Made by a program: the position numbers and the translations under genes
The notes under the pieces: generated by a model
The model's input: only the letters and a program-made list of their open reading frames with translations
Told to the model about the DNA's origin: nothing
Database searches by the model: none
Shown here: positions 12,235-26,177 of the stretch, one piece after another
How positions within the stretch are numbered: position 1 is the first letter of the stretch
Layout: each line of letters starts with the position of its first letter
Assembly (NCBI RefSeq): GCF_011075055.1
Contig: NC_058153.1
Location: 4,154,001-4,218,000, forward strand
Direction: 5' to 3'
Origin: Mangifera indica
Lineage: Eukaryota; Streptophyta; Magnoliopsida; Sapindales; Anacardiaceae
DNA: 64,000 bases

Positions 12235-13737
12235 TGACAAACTATGTTTTTTTTTTTTTTTTTAAACAAGGACCATTTGATTTAACCACATCAACAAACT
12301 TTAAGATCCAATAATAAAACTTATAATTATTATTCTAGGGAATTTAGGGTTTTATTAGTCATAAATGAGAAACTATATTGAATCAGTATAAATTTTGATG
12401 TAAAATGTCTTATAAATTAGGTTTGAATATGATCCGAATTAACTTGATTTAATTTAACTCGATTCAAATCTGAACTAAAAGATTTTATTTGTTTTTTAAA
12501 CCGAGTTAAACTGGAGCTAGGAGATGTTTGACTCAAATTCAGAGTTTAAACTAATAGTACTAATTTGTGACTTGAATTAACTTGAATTCATAGTTCAAAT
12601 TGGTGATCATAATTTATGACTCAGTTCAGTTCGAATAAGTAATTTTAAATATTATTTGAGTAAAACGACGTTGTTTGAGATTTTGCTATACCTTGGGTGA
12701 AAATAAGTTTTTTGCCTTGCATTTTTAAGGGTTTTTTCCTTTTAAGTATTGTGATATTTTTTTTGTAATACTCATTGATATGCTTATGGTTATGGCCGAT
12801 AATTCTCAAACTCATGCATATTAAATTATAATCACAACGTTTGCATTATGTACGTGGACCATTTTACAACCAATATATTTTTTTGTTCGAATTAAAATGT
12901 TTTCACATTATTGATTTTTTTTTCAATGGTAATGCGTGTGATAGTGATTTTTCACCAAAATATTGATTTTCTTTATTGACAAATTAATAAAAGAATTAAA
13001 TTCATTTGAATTAAAATCTATTTTAAAATGAATTTGAGGAAAGAAAATAATTGAAGAAATATTATAATAAAATAAAAAGAAAAATATTTGAGAATTTGAG
13101 GGAGAGACTAACTGAGTTTGTCCTGAGATTTGAGAGAGAGCTGAGTGATTGAATTTAAAAAAAAAAAAAAGGTGGTTCACATCAGGGAAACCCACAGGCC
13201 TTTCTCCACAAGCCCACAATTTTTTGGTTGTGCCCCCTTGGAGCGGGCTTTTTCGGCTCGGGGCCATGGTAGCCCGTGGCCCTTCGCCAGGTTTGGTCCT
13301 CGTTAATATAATTCTAAAACTACGGGGCACTTTGAAAATCTACACAGGTTTCCTGATTTCTACTAAAACTATGGGGGGCGAAGTGATTTTATCTCTGTCC
13401 AAAACCATAAAAATGTGTGAGGGAGCCGACCGAGGTGAATGGACCACGTGCTAGTAGAAACTTCCAACGTTGACTACAAGTGAACAACCATGTGCAAAGC
13501 ATGTCCTATTATTTCATACCATATCAAACATTGAAGTCAAAACCGAGTAACTCTCTTCATCAATCAGAACCGTTTATCTAGACGATTTCTCATTTCTCAC
13601 ATACACCCGACAACACCTGATCTAACCCATTACTTACCAAAGCTGAAATATTCCCATTATTAATTCAAAACACGGTGCCCCTTTACTCGAACGTTTCAAA
13701 AATTCATCATCATCGCAGTTGAGCAAGAGAAATAGCA
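12235..13737. other. Intergenic region upstream of OPR3
   Basis: No gene is supported. It holds a T run (12248-12263) and an isolated MITE-like right end (about 12690-12716, CCTTGGGTGAAAATAAG). A moderately GC-rich stretch at 13170-13300 is of unknown origin. The proximal OPR3 promoter occupies the last few hundred bases. Confidence 0.45.
13445..13450. promoter_or_regulatory. G-box CACGTG upstream of OPR3
   Basis: A perfect G-box lies about 290 bp upstream of the OPR3 start codon. bHLH factors of the MYC2 type and bZIP factors bind such sites, and OPR3 is jasmonate-inducible in Arabidopsis. The presence of the site is seen; its use here is inferred. Confidence 0.45.
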
Positions 13738-15722
<1,985 letters not shown>

Positions 15723-17689
15723 GATAAGTCTTGATTAAGATAATTTAATTTTAATCTTAATGAAATAAAATTAGAAAAGCCAAAAAAGTTGGTGCTTATT
15801 GAATGTTAAGTTGTCTTGATTAATGTCAGTTTTATGTCTATTATATTTCTATCAAATTTACATAGTTTTATTTTTATCAAAATCTTTATGTTATATGTTT
15901 TTATCTGGGCCACATGATATTGGTGGTAAAAATAAATTAGATGTACAATCTTGCACAAGTAATAAAAATTAAGTGGTTGGACTGTTTGATTAGAATCCTA
16001 CTTCCATTCCTGTGTTATTGATGTTTTAGTGAAAATCCGATAGAGTCATCCCTTCGCTATGTATAATTCAACCATGGACAGAGCAAAAGACATGGATTAT
16101 CATGTAGAGCAATGCTATATGTACATACACTTTGAGTATATAAAATGAGTACACAGGTGATATATTATAATGTGATTCAGTGTTATTTTATCTTTAATTT
16201 AAAGTCATCTATTCACATGGTAATATTATTTGTATATCTATTTTGGGTACTCAAAATGGATATATGAAGTTTTATTATATCATGTAATTACATAAACACA
16301 CACACTCAAATCCTAATACTAGTACAATGATTTTAGATGTTTAAAGAAATTCATTTATTGTGATATTATCCTATAGAAATAAGAGGTGATTGTTATTCCT
16401 TAATTGGTAAGAAATAGAGATGGAAGGTTATCCTATAAAGTGAAAATATAAAAAATGCATGTTGAGAAGATTATAGTAGTACCCATCTTTCAAGCTATTT
16501 TTGGATAGACTGACTTTACATTTTGAATTAACTTGCGCATAGTTTACCTGTCTATTCATTGCTCACATAATTAATCTTTTGTGTCAAATACTTTTTCTGG
16601 TGCAATTGATGAACTTTTCATAACCAAACCATATATAGATTACCACATGAGACATTCTCGTTTTTGCCCTCATGTTAGTACTAATCGTGTTTTCACTTTT
16701 CTCTTGTTTGAATGAGGGAGTTCTTTTTTATACTTGAAAATCCACTAACATTAAGTAATTTTTTATCACCAACTTATTTTATGTATATAATTTAAAGTTT
16801 AATATTATAATGGTGATTAAAATTTTAAAAGACTTAGATAAATCTGTTACGGATATATGATAATTTTTAAGAGGATGAATTGTGATAAGTAAAAAAAAAA
16901 AAAAGACGTTACACCATAGTTTTGAAATAATTTAACCTTATGATCGAAATATTTACATTAACATTTTCTCATTAGTTTAAATGTAATAGCCTAGCATTAT
17001 GTCATTTTTTTCTCTCTCTCCCCTCCTTTCTCTAAGTGTCTTGACTTATAATTTGAATTGAAATTTATGAAGTTATGCTTATATAAACAATTTTTCTATT
17101 TATGAAAAAGCTAGCATATTTCTGGATCACTCTACGAAGATGTTGTACCACAAAATGTGGCTTAGCCCATGCTTTGATAATTATAAGAGAATATTATTTT
17201 TAGAAACTATAGATTTAGTATTTCTTAATAGCTATTCTTGTCGTCATGACCTATGAGTTTTGAATTTATTGTAAATTTTGGGTTAACAAGTTAATTAGTC
17301 GATGTCTGACTAAACTTTCAGGATTAACTTTTTAATAATTTATTCCCACACCATGTAGATCTCCACTGTTTTCTCATGGGATCTGTCTCAGGCCAAGAAT
17401 TCAGGAACGACACCATCCACTTCAATCAAGCAAGCTATACCCAAGGACAAGTTCTATATTTTTGCCTCTCATGGATTTTCTGACTCTCTCTGCGTCTTCC
17501 CTTTTCATGGTTTTAGCATAAATGTTGAACATTAAAATATAACAACCATCCTATGTACGTAAAACTTTGACTTACCTTATGTAAGTCTAATAATTGTACT
17601 TAGATTTATCCATCCAACCAATATGAATTAAGTCTCCGGTAAGCGAAACAATTAAAAAAAAAAAAACTGTAGCCACCATCATGGTTTTG
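15723..17689. other. Intergenic, OPR3 3' flank
   Basis: AT-rich with no gene seen. The OPR3 3'UTR probably ends within the first 200-300 bases. One copy of the short MITE family lies at 16112-16280. Poly-A runs occur near 16890-16903 and 17653-17666. Confidence 0.5.
16112..16280. repeat. Short AT-rich MITE family, copy 2
   Basis: The left end TACATACACTTTGAGTATAT pairs with the right end GGGTACTCAAAATGGATATA as an imperfect inverted repeat. The core (TTTATCTTTAATTTAAAGTC) matches the other copies. About 170 bp, non-coding; borders approximate. Confidence 0.5.
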
Positions 17690-18330
17690 ATCAGATTTTA
17701 TTAGCATGTACTGTGAACCCTGAAGGCACAAAGGAGGGTCCCCCAGATAACATTATCCAGTTTCATTGGCACTGAAGCAATGAAACTTTCTGCCTCCTTC
17801 AAAAAGCCAGCACAGCCAACAAGATCATCCAACTCTGGTTTAATTCCATGAACATCAAGCGTTGAATGGAAATAGTGAAAACCCTTCTCAACCCATCCAA
17901 TGTGACTTCAAGCACATAAAACCGCCATGTAAGCAATACTATCAGGTGAGATGCCCTCGCTTTTCTTTTGCTCAAAAAACTGAAGTGCTTCCATTAACAT
18001 CTTTCTCCTAAGATGAATGAAATATTTGCATTGCTGAATCTACTGCCACATTTTGCATCCAGGTGAAATAGAGTTCCTCCAAGAGCACTCTTCCAAAAAA
18101 CCTCATTTCTGTCAGGCATTTTGTCTAAGGACTCGAGACCTTCTGAAATATCACCATTCCTTCAGTATTTATTGGTCATTGAATTCCACGATGCAACATC
18201 AACATACATACTCTCATCAAATACCCATTTGGCATCTCTCAATTTCCCACAAACTGAATAAAACTGTATTACAGAATTTTTTTCACTGACACAACCGAAG
18301 CAAAGGAATTTTGAACCAGCATCTTATGTA
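17690..18330 (-). pseudogene. PPR protein (PLS-type) pseudogene
   Basis: Pentatricopeptide repeat proteins bind organellar RNA. Translated on the minus strand, this stretch gives CGKLRDAKWVFDES, then VDVASWNSM, RNGDISEGLESLDKMPDRNEV, and later GCAGFLKEAESFIASVPMK and LDNVIWGTLLCAFRVH. These are typical PLS-class repeats and the start of an E-type tail. The pieces are interrupted by in-frame stops and frame changes, and the segment normally found between KPELDD and LVGCAGF is partly missing. There is no start codon. It is clearly a dead fragment; the parent gene cannot be named. Confidence 0.75.
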
Positions 18331-18475
18331 ACCACCTACCCAAATCAAAAGCACCACAATGTTAGGGATAATATTGAAGTCAATCATTCTATAAAAATAA
18401 AAAGCAGGAGGCAGATAGCAAGGCTACCACTAAGGGTGTTGAAGAGAAATATCTAAGGGGGTGTGGACGATTGAA

Positions 18476-18507
18476 AAAGAAGAAGAAGAAGAAGAAGAAG
18501 AAGAAGA
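18476..18507. repeat. (GAA)n microsatellite
   Basis: About ten uninterrupted AAG/GAA triplets. They create the poly-leucine run of a spurious minus-strand open frame here. Confidence 0.9.
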
Positions 18508-19179
18508 GCGTAATGGATATTGCCTGAGGGATGAAAGGCTGCAAAAGAAATGGTGGGTGTCAGCGAGGGCGGTGCTGAGTGTGGGTTTGTTTCAATTGTA
18601 GAATGGTTTTGCATTTGAAAAGAAGTGATGTGAATGGATGTTGGATGGGCATCTCTCTCAGTGTCACAGTAACAGTTAACTGACCTTAAAAATGGTAGAA
18701 GATATACCATTTTAGTCCTTTCTTCTCTCTTCCTCACAAAAATTGAAGAAGCACTGCTTTGGCAAACTTCTGTTTCATCATTTTTAAATGGGAAATTTAA
18801 AAAAATGGCAAAATGCCCTCCCATTAAGCAAAAATACCCAAAATCACTATTTTCAAACCAAAATGCCCAAAATCACTGTTTCAAAAAAAAATGCCTATGA
18901 CTTTTTTTAATACCAAAACTACCCTTTCCCTCATATTTATATAACTCTCCCACTTATTATGGGGTTTTAATGTAATTTTAGATAAATATGAGAGGTTTTT
19001 AGATATTTTACATTATAAAGGCATTTTGATATTTATTTATTTATTTCAAACTTTTTCTAAAATATCAAAATTACCCTTTCCTTTATTTATATAACTCCCC
19101 TCACTCATTATGGGGGTTAAAATAATTTTAGATAAATATAAGGGGTTTTTGGATATTTTACATTGTAAAGGCATTTTCA

Positions 19180-20400
19180 TTTTTCAACTTTTAGAATTCG
19201 AATTTCAGTTTCGTTTTTTTGAATTTCACCGTTTTACGATATATCGAATCGTATTTTTCAGATTTCTGAAGGATTTTCCGTTTGTTGTCATTCTAGGGTT
19301 TTTCAACTTTTATAATTCGAATTTCAGTTCCGTTTTTTTGGATTTCATCGTTTTACGAGATATCGACTCGTATTTTTCAGATTTCCGAAGGATTTTTCAT
19401 TCTAGGGTTTTTCAACTTTTAGAATTCGAATTTCAGTTTCGTTTTTTCGGATTTCACCGTTTTACGAGATATCGACTCGTATTTTTCAGATTTCTGAAGG
19501 ATTTTTCGATTGTTGCCATTCTAGGGTTTTTCAACTTTTAGAATTCGAATTTTAGTTGTGTTTTTTCGAATTTCACCGTTTGATGAGATATCGACTTGTA
19601 TTTTTCAGATTTCTGAAGGATTTTCTGTTTGTTGCCATTATAGAGTTTTTCAACTTTTAGAATTTGAATTTCAGTCTGTTTTTTCAGATTTCACCGTTTT
19701 ACGAGATATCGACTCGTATTTTTCAGATTTCTGAAGGATTTTTCGATTGTTGCCATTCTAGGGTTTTTCAACTTTTAGAATTCAAATTTTAATTCAGTTT
19801 TTTCGAATTTCACCGTTTGACGAGATATCGACTCGTATTTTTTAGATTTTCGAAGGATTTTTCGTTTGTTGCCATTCTAGGGTTTTTCAACTTTTAGAAT
19901 TTGAATTTCAGTTCCGTTTTACGAGATATCAACCCGTATTTTTCAGATTTCTGAAGGATTTTTCGATTGTTGCCATTCTAGGGTTTTTCAACTTTTAGAA
20001 TTCAAATTTTAATTCAGTTTTTTCGAATTTCACCGTTTGACGAGATATCGACTCGTATTTTTCAGATTTTCGAAGGATTTTTCGTTTGTTGCCATTCTAG
20101 GGTTTTTCAACTTTTAGAATTTGAATTTCAGTTCCATTTTTTCAGATTTCACCATTTTACGAGATATCGATCTGTATTTTTCAGATTTCTGAAGGATTTT
20201 TTTATTATTGCCATTCTAGGGTTTTTCAACTTTTAGAATTCGAATTTAAGTTCAGTTTTTTCGAATTTCACCGTTTGATTAGATATCAACTCGTATTTTT
20301 CAGATTTCTGAAGGATTTTTCGTTTGTTGCCATTCTAGGGTTTTTCAACTTTTAGAATTTGAATTTCAGTTTCGTTTTTTCAGATTTCACCGTTTTACGA
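19180..20400 (+). repeat. Forward tandem array, about 118-bp unit, about 10 copies
   Basis: Each unit contains CTAGGGTTTTTCAACTTTTA, then GAATTCGAATTTCAG, TTTCACCGTTTTACGAGATA, TCGACTCGTATTTTTCAG and GAAGGATTTTTCG. The start of the unit recurs near 19292, 19403, 19522, 19640, 19757, 19876, 19978, 20097, 20215 and 20335, so spacing is 102-120 bp with a mode of about 118. Copies differ by scattered substitutions and one shortened unit. The array stops abruptly at TTTTACGA, where the DUF1985 fragment begins. Long open frames through it (for example 19110-19541) are products of the period, not genes. Confidence 0.92.
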
Positions 20401-23232
20401 GGGTCGATGTAATTGTCGAAGTAGAAACGCATGAACCAACATCCCAGAGAATTTGGTTTCGGGTAAACGAAAGAGATACCCGAAACATGTCCTCTCAAAT
20501 AGTCGTAGCTGATCTGGGGTCAATGTAGCAGTAATCCGAGATAATCCGGCACGCTGTGCACGACATATAGCCTCTGCCCGGAAGTGTCTGGTCTCGTCGG
20601 GGATTCGCAGCTCGCTGTCAACCCGTCTTCTTTTGCGAGAAATATCCTGAGACAATGTAAAAAATTTGGAAAATGAAACTGAATTTTAATTCTAAAAGTT
20701 GAAAAACCCTAGAATGGAAACAATCGAAAAATCCTTCAAAAATTTGGAAAATACGAGTCCATATCTCGTAAAACGGTTAAATTCGAAAAAATAGAAATGA
20801 AATTCTAATTTTAAAAGTTGAAATAACCTAGAATGGGAACAATCAAAAAATCCTTCGAAAATCTGAAAGATAAGAGTCTATATCTCGTAAAACGATGAAA
20901 TCCGAAAAAATAGAATTGAAATTGGAATTTTAAAAGTTGAAAAACCCTAGAATGGGAACAATCGAAAAATCCTTCAAAAATCTGAAAGATAAGAGTCCAT
21001 ATCTCGTAAAACGGTGAAATCCGAAAAAACGGAATTGAAATTCGAATTCTAAAAGTTGAAAAACCCTAGAATGGGAACAATCAAAAAATCCTTCGAAAAT
21101 CTAAAAAATAAGAGTCAATATCTCGTAAAACGGTAAAATCCAAAAAAACGGAATTAAAATTCGAATTCTAAAAGTTGAAAAACCCTAGAATGGGAACAAT
21201 CGAAAAATCCTTCGAAAATCTGAAAAATAAGAGTCAATATCTCGTAAAACGGTAAAATCCGAAAAAACGGAATTGAAATTCGAATTCTAAAAGTTGAAAA
21301 ACCCTAGAATGGGAACAATCGAAAAATCCTTCGAAAATCTGAAAAATAAGAGTCAATATCTCGTAAAACGGTAAAATCTGAAAAAACGGAATTAAAATTC
21401 GAATTCTAAAAGTTGAAAAACCCTAGAATGGGAACAATCGAAAAATCCTTCAGAAATCTGAAAAATACGAGGCCATATCTCGTAAAACGATGAAATTCGA
21501 AAAAACAAAATTAAAATTCGAATTCTAAAAGTTGAAAAACCCTAGAATGGGAACAATCGAAAAATCCTTCGAAAATCTGAAAAATAAGAGTCAATATCTC
21601 GTAAAACGGTGAAATCCGAAAAAACGGAATTGAAATTCGAATTCTAAATGTTGAAAAACCCTAGAATGGGAACAATAAAAAAATCCTTCAGAAATCTGAA
21701 AAATATGAGACCATATCTCGTAAAACGATGAAATTCGAAAAAACGAAATTAAAATTCGAATTCTAAAAGTTGAAAAACCTTAAAATGGAAACAATCGAAA
21801 AATCCTTTGAAAATCTGAAAAATAAGAGTCAATATCTCGTAAAACGGTGAAATCCGAAAAAACGGAATTGAAATTCGAATTCTAAAAGTTGAAAAACACT
21901 AGAATGGGAACAATCGAAAAATCCTTCAGAAATCTGAAAAATAAGAGTCAATATCTCATAAAACGGTGAAATCTGAAAAAACGGAATTGAAATTCGAATT
22001 CTAAAAGTTGAAAAACCCTAGAATGGGAACAATCGAAAAATCCTTCGAAAATCTGAAAAATACGAGTTCATATCTCGTAAAACGATGAAATCCAAAAAAA
22101 CGGAATTGAAATTCAAATTCTAAAAGTTGAAAAACCCTAGAATGGGAACAATAGAAAAATCCTTTAGAAATCTGAAAAATACGAGCCCATATCTCGTAAA
22201 ACGATGAAATTCGAAAAAACGGAATTAAAATTCGAATTCTAAAAGTTGAAAAACCTTAAAATGAGAACAATCGAAAAATCCTTCGGAAATTTGAAAAATA
22301 CGAGTCTATATCTCGTAAAACGATGAAATCCAAAAAAACGGAATTAAAATTCGAATTCTAAAAGTTGAAAAACCCTAGAATGGAAACAATCGAAAAATCC
22401 TTCAAAAATCTGAAAAATACGAGTCCATATCTCGTAAAATGATGAAATTCGAAAAAACGGAATTGAAATTCGAATTCTAAAGGTTGAAAAACCCTAGAAT
22501 GGAAACAATCGAAAAATCCTTCGAAAATCTGAAAAATACGAGTCAATATCTCGTAAAACGATGAAATCCAAAAAAACGGAATTAAAATTCGAATTCTAAT
22601 ATTGAAAAACCCTAGAATGGAAACAATCGAAAAATCCTTCAGAAATCTAAAAAATACGAGTCCATATCTCGTAAAACGATGAAATCTGAAAAAACGGAAT
22701 TGAAATTTGAATTCTAAAAGTTGAAAAATCCTAGAACAGAAAAACAGATATAAAATTCGAAAAGTACACAATCAAAAACCCTAGATAAGAAAAATCTCAA
22801 TTTACCCCCTCATGAAAACTGAAACTATAAAAGGTCCACTGTGTTCTAAGGAATTTCTCCAGCTTCCCAATATTTTTAAAAAGCTACGTTTCCCCCCCAA
22901 AAACAGCCAATCTTGGCTGAACGTGGGATGCATGATTTTGACGTGGGAAACACTGTTCCCACGTCGGATTGCCGATCTCTTCGGCAGTCATTTTCGACCA
23001 AATTTTGGTCGTTTCAGCCTCCGATTTTCACATAAATCAAATCTACACGTTGTCTAACACAAAACCCCTCAATCAATTCAACAAAAACAACCAAGAATTA
23101 AAACATTTTAAGCATTATTCAAACCGTAAACCCTAAAATTTCAAACCGAAAATTCTCATTCAAATCTCAATAATATGAGCAATAATTTGATCCAAACAAG
23201 ATTAAGGGTGATATACTAACCTTCTTTGCCAT
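20401..23232 (-). pseudogene. DUF1985 (Ulp1-type MULE) gene relic
   Basis: Two exons can be joined in frame on the minus strand. Exon 1, 23232-23221, encodes MAKK and ends at a good donor (GTTAGTAT). Exon 2, 20646-20401, starts after a consensus acceptor and reads DISRKRRRVDSEL, then TPDQLRLFERTCFGYLFRLP and KFSGMLVHAFLLRQL. The CFG...SG.LVH..LLR pattern matches my recollection of the DUF1985 domain. The basic KK-RKRRR string looks like a nuclear signal. The intervening 2.6 kb, which would be intron, is mostly the inverted tandem array. Exon 2 is cut off by the forward array at 20400, so the rest of the domain and any protease region are gone. Confidence 0.6.
20660..22740 (-). repeat. Inverted tandem array, about 119-bp unit, about 17 copies
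   Basis: The same unit as the forward array but reverse-complemented: AAAAGTTGAAAAACCCTAGA, ATGGGAACAATCGAAAAATCC, and CATATCTCGTAAAACGGTG. Unit starts recur near 20700, 20819, 20937, 21056, 21176, 21295, 21414, 21534, 21653, 21771, 21890, 22009, 22128, 22247, 22367, 22485, 22600 and 22720, a very regular 118-120 bp spacing. Alternating sub-variants (AAATAAGAGTC versus AAATACGAG) hint at higher-order units. Minus-strand open frames inside it are artefacts of the repeat. Confidence 0.92.
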
Positions 23233-23960
23233 TTGTGGGTGCCGGAAATCAAGAAAATCGACGGAAATCAGATCGCCCGTGGGATGAACGTGGTGACGTG
23301 AAAATTTTTGAAATTTTAGAGAAATGCACAGTAAATTCGCTAATATTAACGTGGGAAATAGCAATTTTTTTCTGTGTTATATATATGGACATTTTCGTAA
23401 TTTCGCAAAACTCGCGTTGACGTGATAAATTTCAAAAAAACCCCACGTGGGCTAAGGATTTCCCACGTCACCCCAATTGTTTTAAAAAGCTAAGTTCCCC
23501 CCCTAAATTAGGCTGAACGTGGGATTATTGATTTTGACGTGGGAAACACTGTTCACAGTCGGACTGCCGATCTCTTCCGGCCAAATTTTGGTCGTTTTAG
23601 CCACCGATTTTCACATAAATCGAATTTACACGTTGTATAACACAAAACCCCTCAATTAATTCAACAAAAACAACCAAGAATCAAAACATTTTAAGCATTG
23701 TTCAAACCGTAAACCTTAAAATTTCAAACCGAAAATTTTCAATCAAATCTCAATAATATGAGCAATAACTTGATCCAAACAAGATTACGAGAGATGTGAT
23801 AACATTATTTTTCATTTTCGGTTGCCGGAAAGCAAGCAAATCGACAAAAATGACGTTCGCCGTGGGATTGCCGTGGGATGCATTAAAAATTCGAATTTTC
23901 TTTGAATTGCACAGTGAAAATTTGCTGTGTTTATATATGGGGCATTTTCGTCATTTCACA
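22870..23960. repeat. Direct duplication of the MULE subterminal/5' block
   Basis: Two copies of about 500-550 bp lie head to tail, roughly 22870-23400 and 23475-23960. Shared landmarks: TTTTAAAAAGCTA, GACGTGGGAAACACTGTTC, GATTTTCACATAAATC, CAACAAAAACAACCAAGAAT, TCAATAATATGAGCAATAA. Copy 1 contains the MAKK exon of the relic gene; in copy 2 the equivalent region has diverged. ACGTGGGA motifs are repeated in both, including a near-perfect inverted pair at 22940-22965. Confidence 0.8.
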
Positions 23961-24620
23961 AAACCTGGGCATTTTTGTTTAAACCTGAATTTTTTAGGCA
24001 ATTTCGCTTAGACCCCTTTAATTTTGCCTAATTTTTAAAATTTCCCTTTTTAAATACATCAAGTTGAGAAACCCATAAGAGGAAATGACAATAACCATGA
24101 ATCTATGATCCAGCCAGAACTGAATTGGACGAAATCAAATTTGCCACATTCCAGCAAATCTAATCTATACAGCTACTTACACATCATCTTCTGTGGACCC
24201 ACTGCCCCCTGTTTCCAAGTAATCAATATCACTATTACCTTTTTCATCTATAAATCTTATCCCGATTCAAATCATTATCACTGAATCCCCCATCATTATG
24301 ATAAACCAGTGTTTTCAACCATTGATGTTACTCCATGTGTCAGATTAATGTGTGAGTACAACCCCAAGAGATGTTATCGATGAAACAATTAAAAAGAGTC
24401 AAAAAAAAGAAGGGGAAAAAAAAAATCAGCCGGGTAAGGGAAGAGAGAAAAAGGACTGTACAGAAGGAGATTGTCTGGCTCTCTTGAATTCTCTGTCTGC
24501 TTAGGCTTATCGCCAGTCTGTCATCTCCCTAGGTTTGTTTATTAACAAGTTACAAAGTCTCTTTCTTTACATAAATATATAAAAATACCCTTAAAGATTC
24601 TTGCTTCAGGTGGCTAGAAA

Positions 24621-26177
24621 ATGAGTCTTTTCGGCCTTGGAAGCAGGTGCATTATCGATTAAATTTTTGAGTCCTGTTGGTTTTGGTTTTGGAGGATGAT
24701 GCCGATTTTTTTATATTTCTTTTATGTTTAATCAGAATTCTATGAATTCCGGTGTTGTGTTTATTGTTTATACATTTTCTCTTAACGTTCAAACTGGAAC
24801 TTGATTGTTTATAGGCGTTACACTAGTTTCAAATTTGTTCATTCAAATGTATGCGAAGTGTTTGTATTGACAGTGGCAATAAATACTTTTTTTTTTGTAG
24901 AAATCAGAAGACTTTTCGCCCTAAAAAGAATGCTCCATCAGGAATTAAGGTTGGTATTATCACTAATTCTGGAAATGTGTTGTATAAAATGCCCAGTCTT
25001 TCAGTTGAATGAATGCATCTTTTATGCGAATTCAGGGTGCTCACCTTCAAAAGCATATCGATGTAACATTGGGTAGTGGGAACTTGAGGGAAGTTGTTAA
25101 ATTACCTCCCGGAGAAGATATAAATGAGTGGCTGGCCGTAAACAGTAAGGTCTTCATCTGGGTTTCATGGCTACAAGTTTTCTGTTGCCATGGCTAATTC
25201 TGTTGAGGTTAAAATAATTGCATTGAGGTTACATTATGTGTTGTTTTCTGCAGCTGTAGATTTCTTCAACCAAGTAAATATTCTGTATGGTACTCTAACA
25301 GAATTCTGCACACCATCTAACTGCCCAAAGATGACTGCTGGACCGAAGTATAATTCTGATCCCTCAACCCCTTGTGTTTTTCTACTTAAAATTGTCAAGC
25401 ACTTAGATTCTCAGTCATTCTTGCTCTGTTTAGCCTCAAAGTTATTGACTTTTCCTGCACTTTACAAGATAATTCTATTCTAATTCTTCATAGACAAATG
25501 TATTAAGAAGTATTTTCTTAGTATTCATAGGCAAAATCATATTGATTGCCTACTTCTTACAGATACATGTATAGATGGGCTGATGGAGTTAAGATTAAGA
25601 ATCCGATAGAAGTGTCTGCTCCTAAATATGTTGAGTATCTGATGGACTGGATTGAAATTCAGTTAGATGATGAATCAATTTTCCCACAAAGATTGGGTAA
25701 GTTAAATTTATTCAAGAGGCAAGCATCTGTTTGAATTGAAAAACTAGTTGTTCATAATTGTAAATGCTATGTGGTGTAGGAGCACCCTTCCCTCCGAACT
25801 TTCGAGATGTTGTTAAGATGATTTTTAAGCGATTGTTCCGCGTTTATGCCCACATCTATCATTCGCATTTTCAGACGATAGTGAGTTTAAAGGAAGAAGC
25901 TCATCTGAATACTTGCTTTAAGCATTTTGTCCTCTTTACTTGGGTAAGTTTCATGCCTCATGAACACATACTTGTATCTGTTTATTTTCTGTAAGTTAAG
26001 CAGACAATTAGATTGCTTAATGGACTAATTAACTTCATTAGTCATGCATATCTGTTATTCCAAATAAGTTTTGCATTCTCTGAAAAGATGTATAATGTGA
26101 TGCAGGAATTCCGGTTGATTGAAGTAGCTCAGCTTGCACCTCTCTATGACCTTGTAGAGTCAATTCTGCAGTTGTAG
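24621..26177 (+). CDS. MOB1: MOB kinase activator-like protein 1 (MOB1)
   Basis: MOB1 is the co-activator of NDR/LATS-type kinases in Hippo-like signalling; in plants it acts in growth, cytokinesis and sporogenesis. Seven exons join in frame: 24621-24646, 24901-24949, 25036-25144, 25254-25347, 25563-25696, 25780-25943 and 26106-26177, giving 215 residues, the usual plant length. The start is [18 protein letters not shown]. The family core is intact: [73 protein letters not shown]. The zinc ligands are visible as the two cysteines in CTPSNC and the two histidines in AHIYHSH. It ends [13 protein letters not shown]. All splice sites are GT-AG. One small variation: the usual PKYEYRW reads PKYMYRW. 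Confidence 0.96.

Larger units (their letters stand above)
18790..24046. mobile_element. Mutator-like element with inverted tandem arrays and a DUF1985 gene relic
   Basis: The terminal repeats GGGAAATTTAAAAAAATGGC (left) and the complement of GCCTAATTTTTAAAATTTCCC (right) match imperfectly. The flanks carry an exact 9-bp duplication TTTTTAAAT (18781-18789 and 24047-24055), so the 5,257-bp borders are well supported and point to the MULE class. From left to right: an AT-rich subterminal stretch, a forward tandem array (19180-20400), one DUF1985-type exon (20401-20646, minus strand), an inverted tandem array (20660-22740), then a duplicated subterminal block (22870-23960) with a short first exon. 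DUF1985 is known with Ulp1-like cysteine protease genes carried by plant MULEs (KAONASHI-type). No transposase or Ulp1 catalytic region is visible, so this copy is non-autonomous. Confidence 0.88.

Noticed and set aside
9738..12716. One large Mutator-type element enclosing copies A and B
   Set aside because: End-like sequences exist at 9738 and near 12716, but their flanks do not match as a target duplication and internal sequence near them does not pair.
19110..19541. 143-codon plus-strand frame with repeated FFRFLKDF and LEFEFQFRFF peptides
   Set aside because: The peptide period equals the ~118-bp DNA repeat. It is tandem-repeat DNA that happens to stay open; the same holds for the minus-strand frame at 22358-22771.
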